Shown here in pieces: positions 24,397-32,785 of a DNA stretch of 64,000 nucleotides. The stretch lies in the NCBI GenBank assembly GCA_035277525.1, contig DATEKH010000138.1:3258-67257 (forward strand), read 5' to 3'. The stretch's first letter is position 1. Each line of letters opens with the position of its first letter. Under the pieces are notes generated by a model. The model was not told the DNA's origin. It saw only the letters and a program-made list of their open reading frames with translations, and did no database searches. The position numbers and the translations under genes were made by a program. The stretch is from CAIKMD01 sp035277525. GTDB lineage: Bacteria > Pseudomonadota > Alphaproteobacteria > ATCC43930 > CGMCC-115725.

Positions 24397-25455
24397 ATGG
24401 CAGAGCAGACGGTACGACCTCACTCGCACATGCAGGATTTCGATGCCCATGTGCGCGCCCTCGAGGAAGATCTCGAATACTATCGAACCAAGCGCTTCGA
24501 GCCGCGCGTGCTCTACTTGCACCGGCGCGGCGCCGTTACGCTCTACGATCTCTTGGATGCGGCCGCGCGCCTTACCATTGCGCCCGCTCCGCCGAGCACG
24601 CACGCAGATGACGACATGCACGACGCGCTCGAGGGCCGAATTCGCGCGCTCGAAGACCGGCTCGACGCCTATGTGAAGACGATCGCGCTGACGGGTGTGC
24701 CGGTGCGCGGAACGCAGATGGTGATCGACGACGGACGCGTCGAACGCGGCGACTACGATGCCGTTTTCCGGATTGCCAAGAAGGCGCATGGCGGCACGCT
24801 CGGGGAGCGCGTCGCGCAGCTCGAAGCGGATATGACCCGCTACGAGCGTCTGCTGCATGCTTTCACCCAGGCGCTGGTGACGGCTGGCGCGCTCAAAGCC
24901 GATGCGTTGGAGCGCCAGCGGGCTCAGGCCGGCATCCCCAGCGTCTGGAACGGGGCCCGAATTGTCGCGCGCGCCTGGGTGGATCCCCAGTTCAGGCGAG
25001 CGCTGATCGAGAAAGGACGCGAGGCTGTCCGCGAGTTGGACATCCCGCCGGGCCGGTTGGGCAAGATGGGCGTCGCCGAGAACACGGACACCGTTCACAA
25101 TGTCGTCGTGTGCACGCTGTGTTCCTGCTATCCCTACGATCTCTTGGGCGACAGCCCGTGGTGGTACAAAAGCGAGGCGTATCGGCGCCAGGTCGTGCGT
25201 GACCCGCGTGGCACGCTTGCCGAGATGTTCGGGCTCAACGTGCCCAAACACATCGCCGTGCGCGTGCATGACAGCACATCCGATGTGCGTTGGATGGTGC
25301 TGCCGCGGCGCCCGGCCGGAACCGATGGGTGGAGCGAGGAGGAATTGGCGACGCTTGTCACGCGCGAGAGCCTGATCGGCACGGCCGAAGCCTTGTCCCC
25401 GGCCGAGCGGGATGGGTTGCGCCAGGAGACGGGCCGGCAAGGGGCGGCGGAATGA
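24397..25455 (+). CDS. nitrile hydratase alpha-type subunit with long N-terminal extension
   Basis: The product is 352 aa; AAGGAGG sits 6 nt before the ATG. Residues ~150-352 match the NHase alpha / thiocyanate hydrolase gamma family: NGARIVARAWVDP, ENTDTVHNVVVCTLCSCYPY, WWYKSEAYRRQVVRDPRG and GWSEEELATLVTRESLIG. The CTLCSC claw is the Co-type form that binds a non-corrin cobalt through post-translationally oxidised Cys. The first ~150 residues are extra: charged, heptad-like helices (EEDLEYYRTKRFEP, LHRRGAVTLYDLLDAAARL, ALEGRIRALEDRLDAYV), with no match known to me. The product overlaps the beta-like gene by 4 bp. No NHase activator gene is visible. Confidence 0.8.
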   Translation: MAEQTVRPHSHMQDFDAHVRALEEDLEYYRTKRFEPRVLYLHRRGAVTLYDLLDAAARLTIAPAPPSTHADDDMHDALEGRIRALEDRLDAYVKTIALTGVPVRGTQMVIDDGRVERGDYDAVFRIAKKAHGGTLGERVAQLEADMTRYERLLHAFTQALVTAGALKADALERQRAQAGIPSVWNGARIVARAWVDPQFRRALIEKGREAVRELDIPPGRLGKMGVAENTDTVHNVVVCTLCSCYPYDLLGDSPWWYKSEAYRRQVVRDPRGTLAEMFGLNVPKHIAVRVHDSTSDVRWMVLPRRPAGTDGWSEEELATLVTRESLIGTAEALSPAERDGLRQETGRQGAAE

Positions 25456-25721
25456 CGGGCCCTGCTCCCGGCTTTCAGATAGGCGATCGCGTGCGGGTGA
25501 AGCTCGCCTACCGCGAGGGCAATCCGCGTACCCCGGCCTATGTTCGCGGCAAGATTGGCGTCGTGACTGCGTTGCACGGTCGAATCGACAATCCAATCGA
25601 CCATCGCGGCATTTATCCGCCGCTCTATACGGTCGAGTTCGAGGTGCGCGAGGTGTTCGGCACCGACAGCTCGGATCGGCTGGCGGTCGACATCCACGAC
25701 GATTGGCTCGATCCGCTTTGA
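25452..25721 (+). CDS. nitrile hydratase beta-type C-terminal (SH3-like) domain protein
   Basis: The product is 89 aa. It matches only the SH3-like C-terminal half of NHase beta: FQIGDRVRVK, TPAYVRGKIGVV, PLYTVEFEVREVFG. The N-terminal helical half of beta is missing. Thiocyanate hydrolase also splits beta into two chains, but then both halves are encoded; here no gene for the N-terminal half is seen, and the extension on the alpha-type subunit may take its place. ATGA overlap with the upstream gene shows translational coupling. Confidence 0.75.
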   Translation: MTGPAPGFQIGDRVRVKLAYREGNPRTPAYVRGKIGVVTALHGRIDNPIDHRGIYPPLYTVEFEVREVFGTDSSDRLAVDIHDDWLDPL

Positions 25722-25758
25722 GCAGGCGGAGTGCAGGCGCCTGGAGAGGCGGCACGCT

Positions 25759-27264
25759 ATGATTGTCACGCGCCGTCACCTGCTTCGGCTGGGCGGCGCG
25801 TCGGCCGTCTTGGGCGGCGCGAGCGCGATGACGTGGGCGCGATCGCAGCCCAGCCACCAAACGGCTCCGGCCACCATCTCATCCGAGACCGAAACCGCCG
25901 GACCGTCCGACTACAACATTCGGATCGCCACGAGCCTCATCGAGCTTGGGCCCGACACCACGATCTCGACCAAGACCTATAACGGCCAGTTTCCCGGTCC
26001 GCTGTTGCGCATGACCGAAGGGAAGCGCGTGGTCGTCGACATTCATAACGACACCGACACGCCCGAGCTGCTTCATTGGCACGGGCAGTTCATTCCCGCT
26101 TCGGTCGACGGCGTCGCCGAGGAGGGCACGCCGTTCATTCCCGCGCATGGCGTGCGCCGGATCGCGTTCGTCCCGGGACCGGCGGGGTTCCGCTTCTATC
26201 ACAGCCACGTCGCCGCCGGCATCGATCTCGCGGCGGGCACCTATAGCGGCCAGGCCGGGCCGCTTTTCATCGCGCCGCGGCACGATCCGGGCGCATACGA
26301 TCGGGAGATATTCCTGACGCTCAAGGAGTTCGGGCCTTATCTCACCCGCACCGAGATGCCGGTCGATATGCTGGCTCCGACGGAGGAAATTCCCGGACTG
26401 CGCGACCAGGCGACGGCGGCCATGAAGGCGGCGCTCGATGCCGGCCGAAACCAGGGCTACGAGCTGGCTTACAATTTCTTCTCGGTTAACGGCCGCATGC
26501 TCGGCGAGGGCGAGCCGATCCGTGTGAAGCGCGGCGAGCGCGTGCTGTTCCATGTCCTCAACGCCAGCGCCAGCGAAATCCGCAGCCTCCATCTCCCCCG
26601 CCATAGCTTCCGGGTGGTGGCGCTCGACGGCAATCCCGTGCCGCGTCAGGTCGAAGTGCCGGTGTTATGGCTCGGAACCGCCGAGCGCGTATCGGCCATC
26701 GTCGAGATGGAGGAGCCCGGCATCTGGGTGATGGGCGACTTGATGGACGAGGATCGCACGCGTGGCATGGGGATCGTGGTCGAATATGCCGGCGAAAAGG
26801 GCAAGCCGCAGTGGACCGCGCCGCCGCCCTTTCGCTGGGACTATCGCCGCTTTGCGAAGGACGACGCCAAGACGCGCGAACCCGATGCGGTCATCGACAT
26901 GACCTTCGCCGCGCGCATCGGCGCGCGGCAGGGCTTCGATGAGTTCACCGTCAACGGCGCGCCGTTTTCGATGGCAAAGATGGAGCCGCGGTTCCGCCTT
27001 GCGCGCGGCCGGCGCTATCGCATCCGCATGAGGAACGCCACGGACGACGTCCATCCGATCCACCTCCACCGTCACAGCTTCGAGCTAACCTCGATCGCCG
27101 GGCATCCGACGGCTGGCGTCATCAAGGACGTGGCAATGCTCGGTAGCTTCCAAGAGATGACGATCGACTTCACAGCCGATCAACCGGGCCTCAGCCTTTT
27201 CCATTGCCACATGCAGCAGCACATGGATTTCGGCTTCATCGCGCTGTTCGATTGCAGCGGCTGA
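25759..27264 (+). CDS. Tat-exported multicopper oxidase
   Basis: The product is 501 aa. A twin-arginine signal (TRRHLLRLGG) leads to cupredoxin domains with all four copper motifs: HWHGQ, FYHSH, HPIHLHRH and HCHMQQHMDFG. The final motif gives the His-Cys-His of the type 1 site, with Met/Phe as axial neighbour. The layout is that of periplasmic laccase/CopA/ascorbate-oxidase-like enzymes, which oxidise a phenolic or metal substrate and reduce O2 to water. It follows the NHase-like pair by 37 bp on the same strand and may share its transcript. Confidence 0.85.
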   Translation: MIVTRRHLLRLGGASAVLGGASAMTWARSQPSHQTAPATISSETETAGPSDYNIRIATSLIELGPDTTISTKTYNGQFPGPLLRMTEGKRVVVDIHNDTDTPELLHWHGQFIPASVDGVAEEGTPFIPAHGVRRIAFVPGPAGFRFYHSHVAAGIDLAAGTYSGQAGPLFIAPRHDPGAYDREIFLTLKEFGPYLTRTEMPVDMLAPTEEIPGLRDQATAAMKAALDAGRNQGYELAYNFFSVNGRMLGEGEPIRVKRGERVLFHVLNASASEIRSLHLPRHSFRVVALDGNPVPRQVEVPVLWLGTAERVSAIVEMEEPGIWVMGDLMDEDRTRGMGIVVEYAGEKGKPQWTAPPPFRWDYRRFAKDDAKTREPDAVIDMTFAARIGARQGFDEFTVNGAPFSMAKMEPRFRLARGRRYRIRMRNATDDVHPIHLHRHSFELTSIAGHPTAGVIKDVAMLGSFQEMTIDFTADQPGLSLFHCHMQQHMDFGFIALFDCSG

Positions 27265-27282
27265 GCAGATGCCCAGGACGGA

Positions 27283-28188
27283 TTACGTCCCGAAGGTATA
27301 GCCCTTGATGTGCTTCGTGATGAAATCGAGAAACAGGCGAACATTGATCGGCTGGTGCGGGCCGCGCGGATAATAGGCCCGCAAGGTGCGGTGGAACGAC
27401 ACCTCGTCGCTGAACAGCACTTTGAGGCGTCCGGTCTTGACGTCATCAAGCCCCGCATAGACGGGCAGCAGCGCGATGCCGGTCCCCTTCACCGCCGCCT
27501 CCTGCAGCGCGGCGCTGTTGTTCGAGACGAAATTGCCGGCAACCGTGACTTGGCACGGTCCAGCCTTGCCCTTGAATTCCCATCGGTCGGCGAGCTGGCC
27601 GGTCTCATAGGCGTAGACCAAGCAATTGTGCTTCGGCAAATCTTGCGGCGTCTCGGGCTTGCCGACGCGCCGCAAATAATCGGGTGAGGCGCAGATCGCG
27701 TAGTGGATGTCGCCGAGCTCGCGATGATCGAGGGTTTTGTCGAGCACTTCTTCCTGGTGAAGGATGATGTCGGCGCCTTGCGCGATGACCGTCGGCCCGT
27801 GGACATGGGTGATGAGATCGACCGACAGGTCGGCATACTCTTCCATGAATTGCGCCACCAGCGGCGTGATGAGCTTGATCCCGAGCCCGGTGCTGGCATG
27901 GATGCGCAGCTTGCCGCCGGGCGCGCTATGGAGGCTTTGAACCGCGCGCGTCGCTTGCTCGACGATCGGACGAATCCCGGCGCATTTCTCGAAAAATGCC
28001 GAGCCCGCCGCCGAAAGCGAGATGCGCCGGCTCGAGCGGTTTATGAGCTTGGCGCGAAGCTGGTATTCGAGACGATTGATGCGCTTGCTGACCGCCGAGG
28101 GCGAGATTTTGAGCTCGCGCGCCGCCGCGGAGAAATTCTGTGCCTCGACGACGGCAATGAAAACGGAAACATCGTCCAAACTGACCAT
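27283..28188 (-). CDS. LysR family transcriptional regulator
   Basis: The product is 301 aa. The N-terminal winged helix-turn-helix is typical: FIAVVEAQNFSAAARELKIS, PSAVSKRINRLE and INRSSRRISLSAAG. The effector domain begins about residue 90 (GKLRIHASTGLGIKL). It is divergent from the flavin monooxygenase gene at 28453, separated by 264 bp that hold a dyad at 28365-28379; the classic LysR arrangement makes this the likely activator of the catabolic genes to its right. The ligand is unknown. Confidence 0.88.
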   Translation of the reverse strand: MVSLDDVSVFIAVVEAQNFSAAARELKISPSAVSKRINRLEYQLRAKLINRSSRRISLSAAGSAFFEKCAGIRPIVEQATRAVQSLHSAPGGKLRIHASTGLGIKLITPLVAQFMEEYADLSVDLITHVHGPTVIAQGADIILHQEEVLDKTLDHRELGDIHYAICASPDYLRRVGKPETPQDLPKHNCLVYAYETGQLADRWEFKGKAGPCQVTVAGNFVSNNSAALQEAAVKGTGIALLPVYAGLDDVKTGRLKVLFSDEVSFHRTLRAYYPRGPHQPINVRLFLDFITKHIKGYTFGT

Positions 28189-28364
28189 GTCCTACCCCGA
28201 TACGGAAACGCGCTTGCCCCGGACGCCGCGCCCCTCATGTCCAGCCTAGCATGGCACTGAAAGCCCATGCGAACGGGATCGGCCGCGATATGCGCAAGTG
28301 TGCCGACTTCGGAAACTCAGCTTTTCCAATATCGAGCGATCGGCAGGTCCCTCCGCGGCTGCGA

Positions 28365-28379
28365 GAAATACTAGATTTC
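28365..28379. promoter_or_regulatory. candidate LysR-type binding dyad
   Basis: GAAAT-ACTAG-ATTTC is a 15-bp dyad with perfect 5-bp arms, in the divergent LysR-LLM intergenic region and 74 bp upstream of the monooxygenase ATG. A second, looser repeat (GGAAA ... TTTCC) lies at 28311-28327. Placement suits a LysR recognition site. Confidence 0.4.
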
Positions 28380-28452
28380 CATTTGTCCGGATGGTGGCAC
28401 ACGTCAAGCGTTGCTAGCGTGCGGCCGCAAATTTCAAGGGCAGCGCACGGCG

Positions 28453-29553
28453 ATGTCGCTCAACACGCTCGAATTCGGCATCTTCGATTCCACCGCGGTT
28501 CCGGACGATCAGAATCCCGCGGCCACGGCCGCCGCTTATGAGGCACATATCGGCGACGCCCAACTCGCCGAGCGGCTCGGCTATAAATATTTCTTCTTTA
28601 TCGAGCATCAGAACGCCGGGTTTCCCTGCATCTCGGCGCCGACGGTCTATCTGACGGCGCTTGCACGCGCGACCCGGGAGATCCGCATTGGCGCGATGAT
28701 CTTCCAGCTGCCGCTGCATCACCCGGTGCGGCTCGCCCAGGACGTCGCGATGATCGATCATCTCTCGAAAGGCAGAGTTGATTTCGCCTTCGGCTATGGC
28801 ACGCGATCGCGCGAGTTCGAGCCGTGGCGGCTCGATTTCAAGGAACGCCGCAAGCTCGGCCTCGAAGTGCTCGAAATCGTGCTCAAGACCTGGACCGAGC
28901 GGGAAGTGTCCTACGCCGGCGAAAATTGGGCGCTGGACAAGGCTCTGCCGCAGCCCCACCCCTATCAGCAGCCAATGCCGCCGGTTTGGATCGGCGCGCA
29001 CAGTCTCGCCTCGTTCGATTTCGCGGCCGAGCGGAACTTCCACGTCTCGCAGATCTTCGAGGTCGAGAAGATGGTCGCGGCGAAATTCGCGCATTTCGCC
29101 GCGTCGTGGCAGCGCTGCGGCCATTCAGGACCAATGCCGCATCGCGCCCTCGTGCGCCATATCCATGTCGCGGAAACCGATCGCCTGGCCCGTGAAGAGG
29201 CCGAGCCCTACATGCTGCGCGGCATCACAGGCCCCGCGGGCGTCGCACGCGCGCAAAATTTGCACGGCTTGGACGCCTCGCCCGAAACGCGGGAAGTCTC
29301 GCGCGTCTATCTGCAGACATCGAAATCCGTCGAGTTCTGGCTGGAGGAGGGCCTTGCCTTCATCGGCAGCCCGGCCACGGTCGCGGCTGCGATCGCCGAA
29401 CAGCACGCGCGCGTCGGCTATGACGTGCTGTTGCTCAATCACCAATTCGATGGCATGCCGCGCGAGCTCTATGCCAAGTCGCTGAAGCTGGTCGGCGAGC
29501 GCGTCATCCCGCAGCTTGCGGCCCAGCCGCCGCTCTCGACGGCTTCCGCTTAG
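28453..29553 (+). CDS. LLM class flavin-dependent oxidoreductase (first copy)
   Basis: The product is 366 aa, a luciferase-like TIM barrel. Motifs: FGIFDSTAVPDD at the N-terminus, YFFFIEHQN, RIGAMIFQLPLHHPVRLAQDVAMID, GRVDFAFGYG, VWIGAHSLASFDFAA and EGLAFIGSPATVA. Such enzymes use reduced FMN from a separate reductase to hydroxylate or cleave organic substrates. It starts the rightward part of the LysR-controlled region and is followed by ABC transporter genes 115 bp on. A paralog lies at 39256-40341. Confidence 0.85.
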   Translation: MSLNTLEFGIFDSTAVPDDQNPAATAAAYEAHIGDAQLAERLGYKYFFFIEHQNAGFPCISAPTVYLTALARATREIRIGAMIFQLPLHHPVRLAQDVAMIDHLSKGRVDFAFGYGTRSREFEPWRLDFKERRKLGLEVLEIVLKTWTEREVSYAGENWALDKALPQPHPYQQPMPPVWIGAHSLASFDFAAERNFHVSQIFEVEKMVAAKFAHFAASWQRCGHSGPMPHRALVRHIHVAETDRLAREEAEPYMLRGITGPAGVARAQNLHGLDASPETREVSRVYLQTSKSVEFWLEEGLAFIGSPATVAAAIAEQHARVGYDVLLLNHQFDGMPRELYAKSLKLVGERVIPQLAAQPPLSTASA

Positions 29554-29668
29554 ACGCAAAGCCGCATTGCCGCACGATGTTCATTTCAGCATGGCGCCCT
29601 GAGATTCGTCGCCCTTGACGCAGCACAGCGAAGCCCGCAAGGTGCTTGAAAAGGCTAACAGGGCGGAA

Positions 29669-30595
29669 ATGATGACGTTTGTGAGCGAGCCGGCAAGCCG
29701 ATCAGGCACTCCGCAAGGCCCGCTTTCGCCGCAGCCGACCGGATCGAACAAAATCGTCTTACGGGGCGTCAAGAAGCGCTTTTCAGTGGGGCCGTTGCGG
29801 ATCGATGCCCTCGAGGGGATCGATCTCGAGGTCCGGGCCGGCGAATTCTTCTGCATCGTTGGCCCATCGGGTTGCGGAAAGACGACGCTGCTGCGCATCC
29901 TCGCCGGCCTCGAAACGAAAAGCGCCGGCAAAATCGAAATCGCCAGGGAAACACTGCGGAGCGGCACGGCGGCGCGACCGCTCAACAGCATGGTGTTCCA
30001 GGAACAGAGCATCTTTCCGTGGAAAAGCGTGCGCGACAATGTCGCTTTCGGCCTCAAGGCGCGCGGCTTCTCGCGCCGCGAGCGCTATGAAATCGCCGAG
30101 GCTTACATTCGGAAAGTCGGGCTCGCCGGCTTCGAGCACGCGCTGCCACACCAGCTCTCGGGCGGCATGAAGCAGCGCGTCTCGATCGCGCGCGCCTTTG
30201 CGAATGATCCCGAGCTCATGCTCATGGACGAGCCTTTCGCCGCGCTCGACGAGCAGACGAAGCTCGTGCTCCAAGCCGAGCTGCTGCGGATCTGGGAAGA
30301 GGCGCGCAAGACCGTAGTCTACGTCACCCACAGCATCGACGAGGCGATCGTGCTCGCCGACCGCATCCTGGTGATGAGCGCGCGTCCCGGCCGGATCAAG
30401 GACATCATCGATATCGGCGCGATCTTTCCCCGACCGCGTCATGTCGACAGCGTGAAATCGAGCGCGCGCTACGGCGAAGTCTTTGGACGGATTTGGGGCT
30501 TGCTGCGGCACGAGGTTGCGGCGGCGAAGGCCGAGCAGGACGCGGCGGCGCAAGCCAGGGCCGCGCCGCCAGAAGCCGGGAGTAGTGACGCATGA
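29669..30595 (+). CDS. NitT/TauT-type ABC transporter ATP-binding protein (system 1)
   Basis: The product is 308 aa from ATG 29669 (a second ATG follows; the frame also opens earlier). Walker A GPSGCGKTTLL, Q-loop VFQEQSIFPW, signature LSGGMKQRVSIARA, Walker B LMLMDEPFAALD and switch His VTHSIDEA are all intact. The family is that of SsuB/TauB/NrtD ATPases for sulfonates, nitrate, thiamine precursors and related compounds. The ATGA overlap with the permease gene that follows shows coupling. The C-terminal ~25 residues are Ala-rich. Confidence 0.88.
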   Translation: MMTFVSEPASRSGTPQGPLSPQPTGSNKIVLRGVKKRFSVGPLRIDALEGIDLEVRAGEFFCIVGPSGCGKTTLLRILAGLETKSAGKIEIARETLRSGTAARPLNSMVFQEQSIFPWKSVRDNVAFGLKARGFSRRERYEIAEAYIRKVGLAGFEHALPHQLSGGMKQRVSIARAFANDPELMLMDEPFAALDEQTKLVLQAELLRIWEEARKTVVYVTHSIDEAIVLADRILVMSARPGRIKDIIDIGAIFPRPRHVDSVKSSARYGEVFGRIWGLLRHEVAAAKAEQDAAAQARAAPPEAGSSDA

Positions 30596-31407
30596 GCATC
30601 GCCTCCGTCTCGATCGAAGCCAGCGAGGAAGCCGTGCCGCCGCGCCTCCTCACAAAGCGCAGCATCGAGCGCTTGCTGTCCGTTACCTCGCCGCTGCTGC
30701 TGCTGCTCATCTGGCAGCTCGCGGCGTCCCAAGGTTGGATCGACACGCGATTCTTTCCCTCGCCCGCCGCGATCTTCGCCGAAGCGGGCGCGATGATTAT
30801 GAGCGGCGAGCTGTGGATGCATTTTTCCATCAGCCTGCAACGCATCGCCATCGGCTATGTCGTCGGCGCCGTGCCCGGCGTCTTGATCGGCCTCGCCATG
30901 GGGCTCTTCAGTCCGATTCGCTCGCTTATCCAGCCGCTGGTCGACGCGACCTTCCCGATCCCCAAGATCGCCGTGCTGCCGCTCTTTATCATGGTATTCG
31001 GGCTCGGCGAGGAGAGCAAATACGCGATCATCGCGACGGCCGTCATCTATCTCGTGCTGATCAACACGGTCGCGGGCGTGCGCAATATCGACCGCATCTA
31101 TCTCGATGTCGGCAAGAATTTCGGCGCGAGCAAATGGATGATGTTCGTCGACGTGGCACTGCCCGGCGCGCTGCCGCTGATCGTCGCCGGACTGAAGCTC
31201 GGCATGGGCGTCGCGCTCCTCGTCATCGTCTCGGCCGAGTTCGTCGGCGCGCGTAGCGGCATCGGCTATCTGATTTGGACCTCCTGGCAGGTCTTTCAGG
31301 TCGAGAAGATGTATGTCGGCCTGCTGGTCTCGGCTCTGCTGGGCTTCGGCAGCGCGATTCTGCTCAACTATCTCGAGCGCGTGCTTATCCCCTGGAAGGG
31401 CCGCTGA
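30592..31407 (+). CDS. NitT/TauT-type ABC transporter permease (system 1)
   Basis: The product is 271 aa. Six hydrophobic segments with the EAA-type loop FGASKWMMFVDVALPGALPL that contacts the ATPase. The family is SsuC/TauC-like. It ends 25 bp before the convergent binding-protein gene at 31433. Together with the ATPase it is the only membrane part near five binding-protein genes, so it probably serves several of them. Confidence 0.88.
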   Translation: MSIASVSIEASEEAVPPRLLTKRSIERLLSVTSPLLLLLIWQLAASQGWIDTRFFPSPAAIFAEAGAMIMSGELWMHFSISLQRIAIGYVVGAVPGVLIGLAMGLFSPIRSLIQPLVDATFPIPKIAVLPLFIMVFGLGEESKYAIIATAVIYLVLINTVAGVRNIDRIYLDVGKNFGASKWMMFVDVALPGALPLIVAGLKLGMGVALLVIVSAEFVGARSGIGYLIWTSWQVFQVEKMYVGLLVSALLGFGSAILLNYLERVLIPWKGR

Positions 31408-31432
31408 GCCGCGCGCCGGGCCCGACTGTCGC

Positions 31433-32467
31433 TCACCGCCGGCCGATCATCGTCACCGCGCGCTCGGCAAAGCGCGTGTCGACGAAATGATCGATATCCG
31501 GCACGGCGCTGAGCGTCCCCTGTTGCTTGAAGAAGGCGGCCTGGCGCTTCAGATCGGCAATGTTGACGTGCCCGTTCAGGTCGGTGGACTGGCGCGCCGT
31601 GGCCCAGAGCTTCGGATCCTTCACCGAAAGATACTTGGTCAAGAGCGTGACCGCTTCGCCCCGGCCCTTGTTGAGGAAGAACGCGTCGTAATAGTCGCGG
31701 GCGCCTTCGAGAAACGCGGCAAGGAAGCGCGACCCGGCGTCGAGATTCTTCGCGAAGTTGGGCGAAAACAGCACGATTGACAATTCGGCGCCGGCATCGA
31801 CCGACCCGGCCGGCAGCAGCACCCGCGCGATGTTCTTCGCCTCGGCTTGCGTGACCAGGGGCTCGATCACGAACGCGGCGTCGACTTTCTGCGTGCCCAT
31901 GGCGCCGAGTGCGTCCGAAAAGCCGAGATGCGTTATGGTGACGTCGGAGTCGGTGAGGTGGCCTAGAGCCAGCACTTTGGCCCAGAGCAAATCCGGATAT
32001 TGCCCGGGGAACGGCCCGGCATTGATGACGCGGCCTTTCAAATCGGCCACCGTCTTGACCGTGCCCGAATCCACGAGGCCCGAGCGCACCATGATCGACA
32101 CGGTCCGATCCTTGGCGTCGCCGAGATGCGCGAAATCGGCGACGATGCGGATGTCGATGCCGCGATTGAAAGCATTGAACAGCGCCGCATTGGGCACGCC
32201 CGTCGCGACCTGAAGCTGGTCGGTCGCGAGCGCCGAAGCGAATTCCTGACCCGAGCTCGCCGGGACCTCCTCGATCGAAATGCCGTGCCGGTCGAAATAG
32301 CCGCGGCGATAGGCAAGCTCGAACGGCGCCTGGTCCGGGCGGCCGACGACGCCCATTTTGACGACCGTCTTCGCGGCATCCTCGGCCCGCGCCGCCGGCA
32401 GGATGAAAACCACAGCGGCGCCGAGGCACGCCGCGGCCAAGCCAAGCTTCGTCATGAGGCCACGCAT
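31433..32467 (-). CDS. NitT/TauT-type substrate-binding protein, paralog 1
   Basis: The product is 344 aa. The signal peptide ends near residue 28 (AARAED). The binding-protein block GVPNAALFNAFNRGIDIRIV is shared with four other genes here. The start overlaps the stop of the Rieske gene (TGATG); GTG 32470 is an alternative. It is the last gene of a seven-gene minus-strand operon running from 37220. The ligand is unknown; context suggests a nitrogen-containing aromatic or heteroaromatic compound. Confidence 0.82.
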   Translation of the reverse strand: MRGLMTKLGLAAACLGAAVVFILPAARAEDAAKTVVKMGVVGRPDQAPFELAYRRGYFDRHGISIEEVPASSGQEFASALATDQLQVATGVPNAALFNAFNRGIDIRIVADFAHLGDAKDRTVSIMVRSGLVDSGTVKTVADLKGRVINAGPFPGQYPDLLWAKVLALGHLTDSDVTITHLGFSDALGAMGTQKVDAAFVIEPLVTQAEAKNIARVLLPAGSVDAGAELSIVLFSPNFAKNLDAGSRFLAAFLEGARDYYDAFFLNKGRGEAVTLLTKYLSVKDPKLWATARQSTDLNGHVNIADLKRQAAFFKQQGTLSAVPDIDHFVDTRFAERAVTMIGRR

Positions 32468-32778
32468 CACGGCAGCTCCACCATCACTTGTCCATCCTCG
32501 ACCCGCACCTTGAAGGTCGGGACGACCAGTTCAGGGTTGGTCACGCTAGCGCCGCTCTCGAGATGAAACCGGAAGCGATGCCACGGGCAGATAACCTCGA
32601 GACGCTTGGTGCTGACCCAGCCTTCGCTGAGATAGCCGCCTTTGTGCGGGCAAGAATCGAGGCAGGCAAAGATCCGATCCCCGCAGCGCACCACCGCGAC
32701 GGGCCGCTGCCCGGCCATGACACGCTTGGAAGCGCCGTCCGCAAGCTCGTCGAATCGACAGACCGTGACTGTTTGCAT
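32467..32778 (-). CDS. Rieske-type 2Fe-2S ferredoxin
   Basis: The product is 103 aa, the normal length. Both Rieske motifs are present: SCPHKGG and CPWHRF. ATG 32778 has GAGGGG just upstream. The protein is a soluble electron carrier for an oxygenase or reductase. It lies between the type B HAAO-like gene (7 bp gap) and a binding-protein gene, so it may donate electrons to an oxygenase in this locus. A Rieske-FAD reductase fusion that could reduce it is encoded at 50090-51619. Confidence 0.87.
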   Translation of the reverse strand: MQTVTVCRFDELADGASKRVMAGQRPVAVVRCGDRIFACLDSCPHKGGYLSEGWVSTKRLEVICPWHRFRFHLESGASVTNPELVVPTFKVRVEDGQVMVELP

Positions 32779-32785
32779 ATTCCCC

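Noticed and set aside
28311..28327. GGAAA-N7-TTTCC as a second LysR site
   Set aside because: The arms are short and extension pairs do not match. Kept only as a note under the better dyad at 28365-28379.
32467..32778. The Rieske protein as part of a classical ring-hydroxylating dioxygenase
   Set aside because: No oxygenase alpha or beta subunit gene is found in the window; it is only a ferredoxin-size protein.
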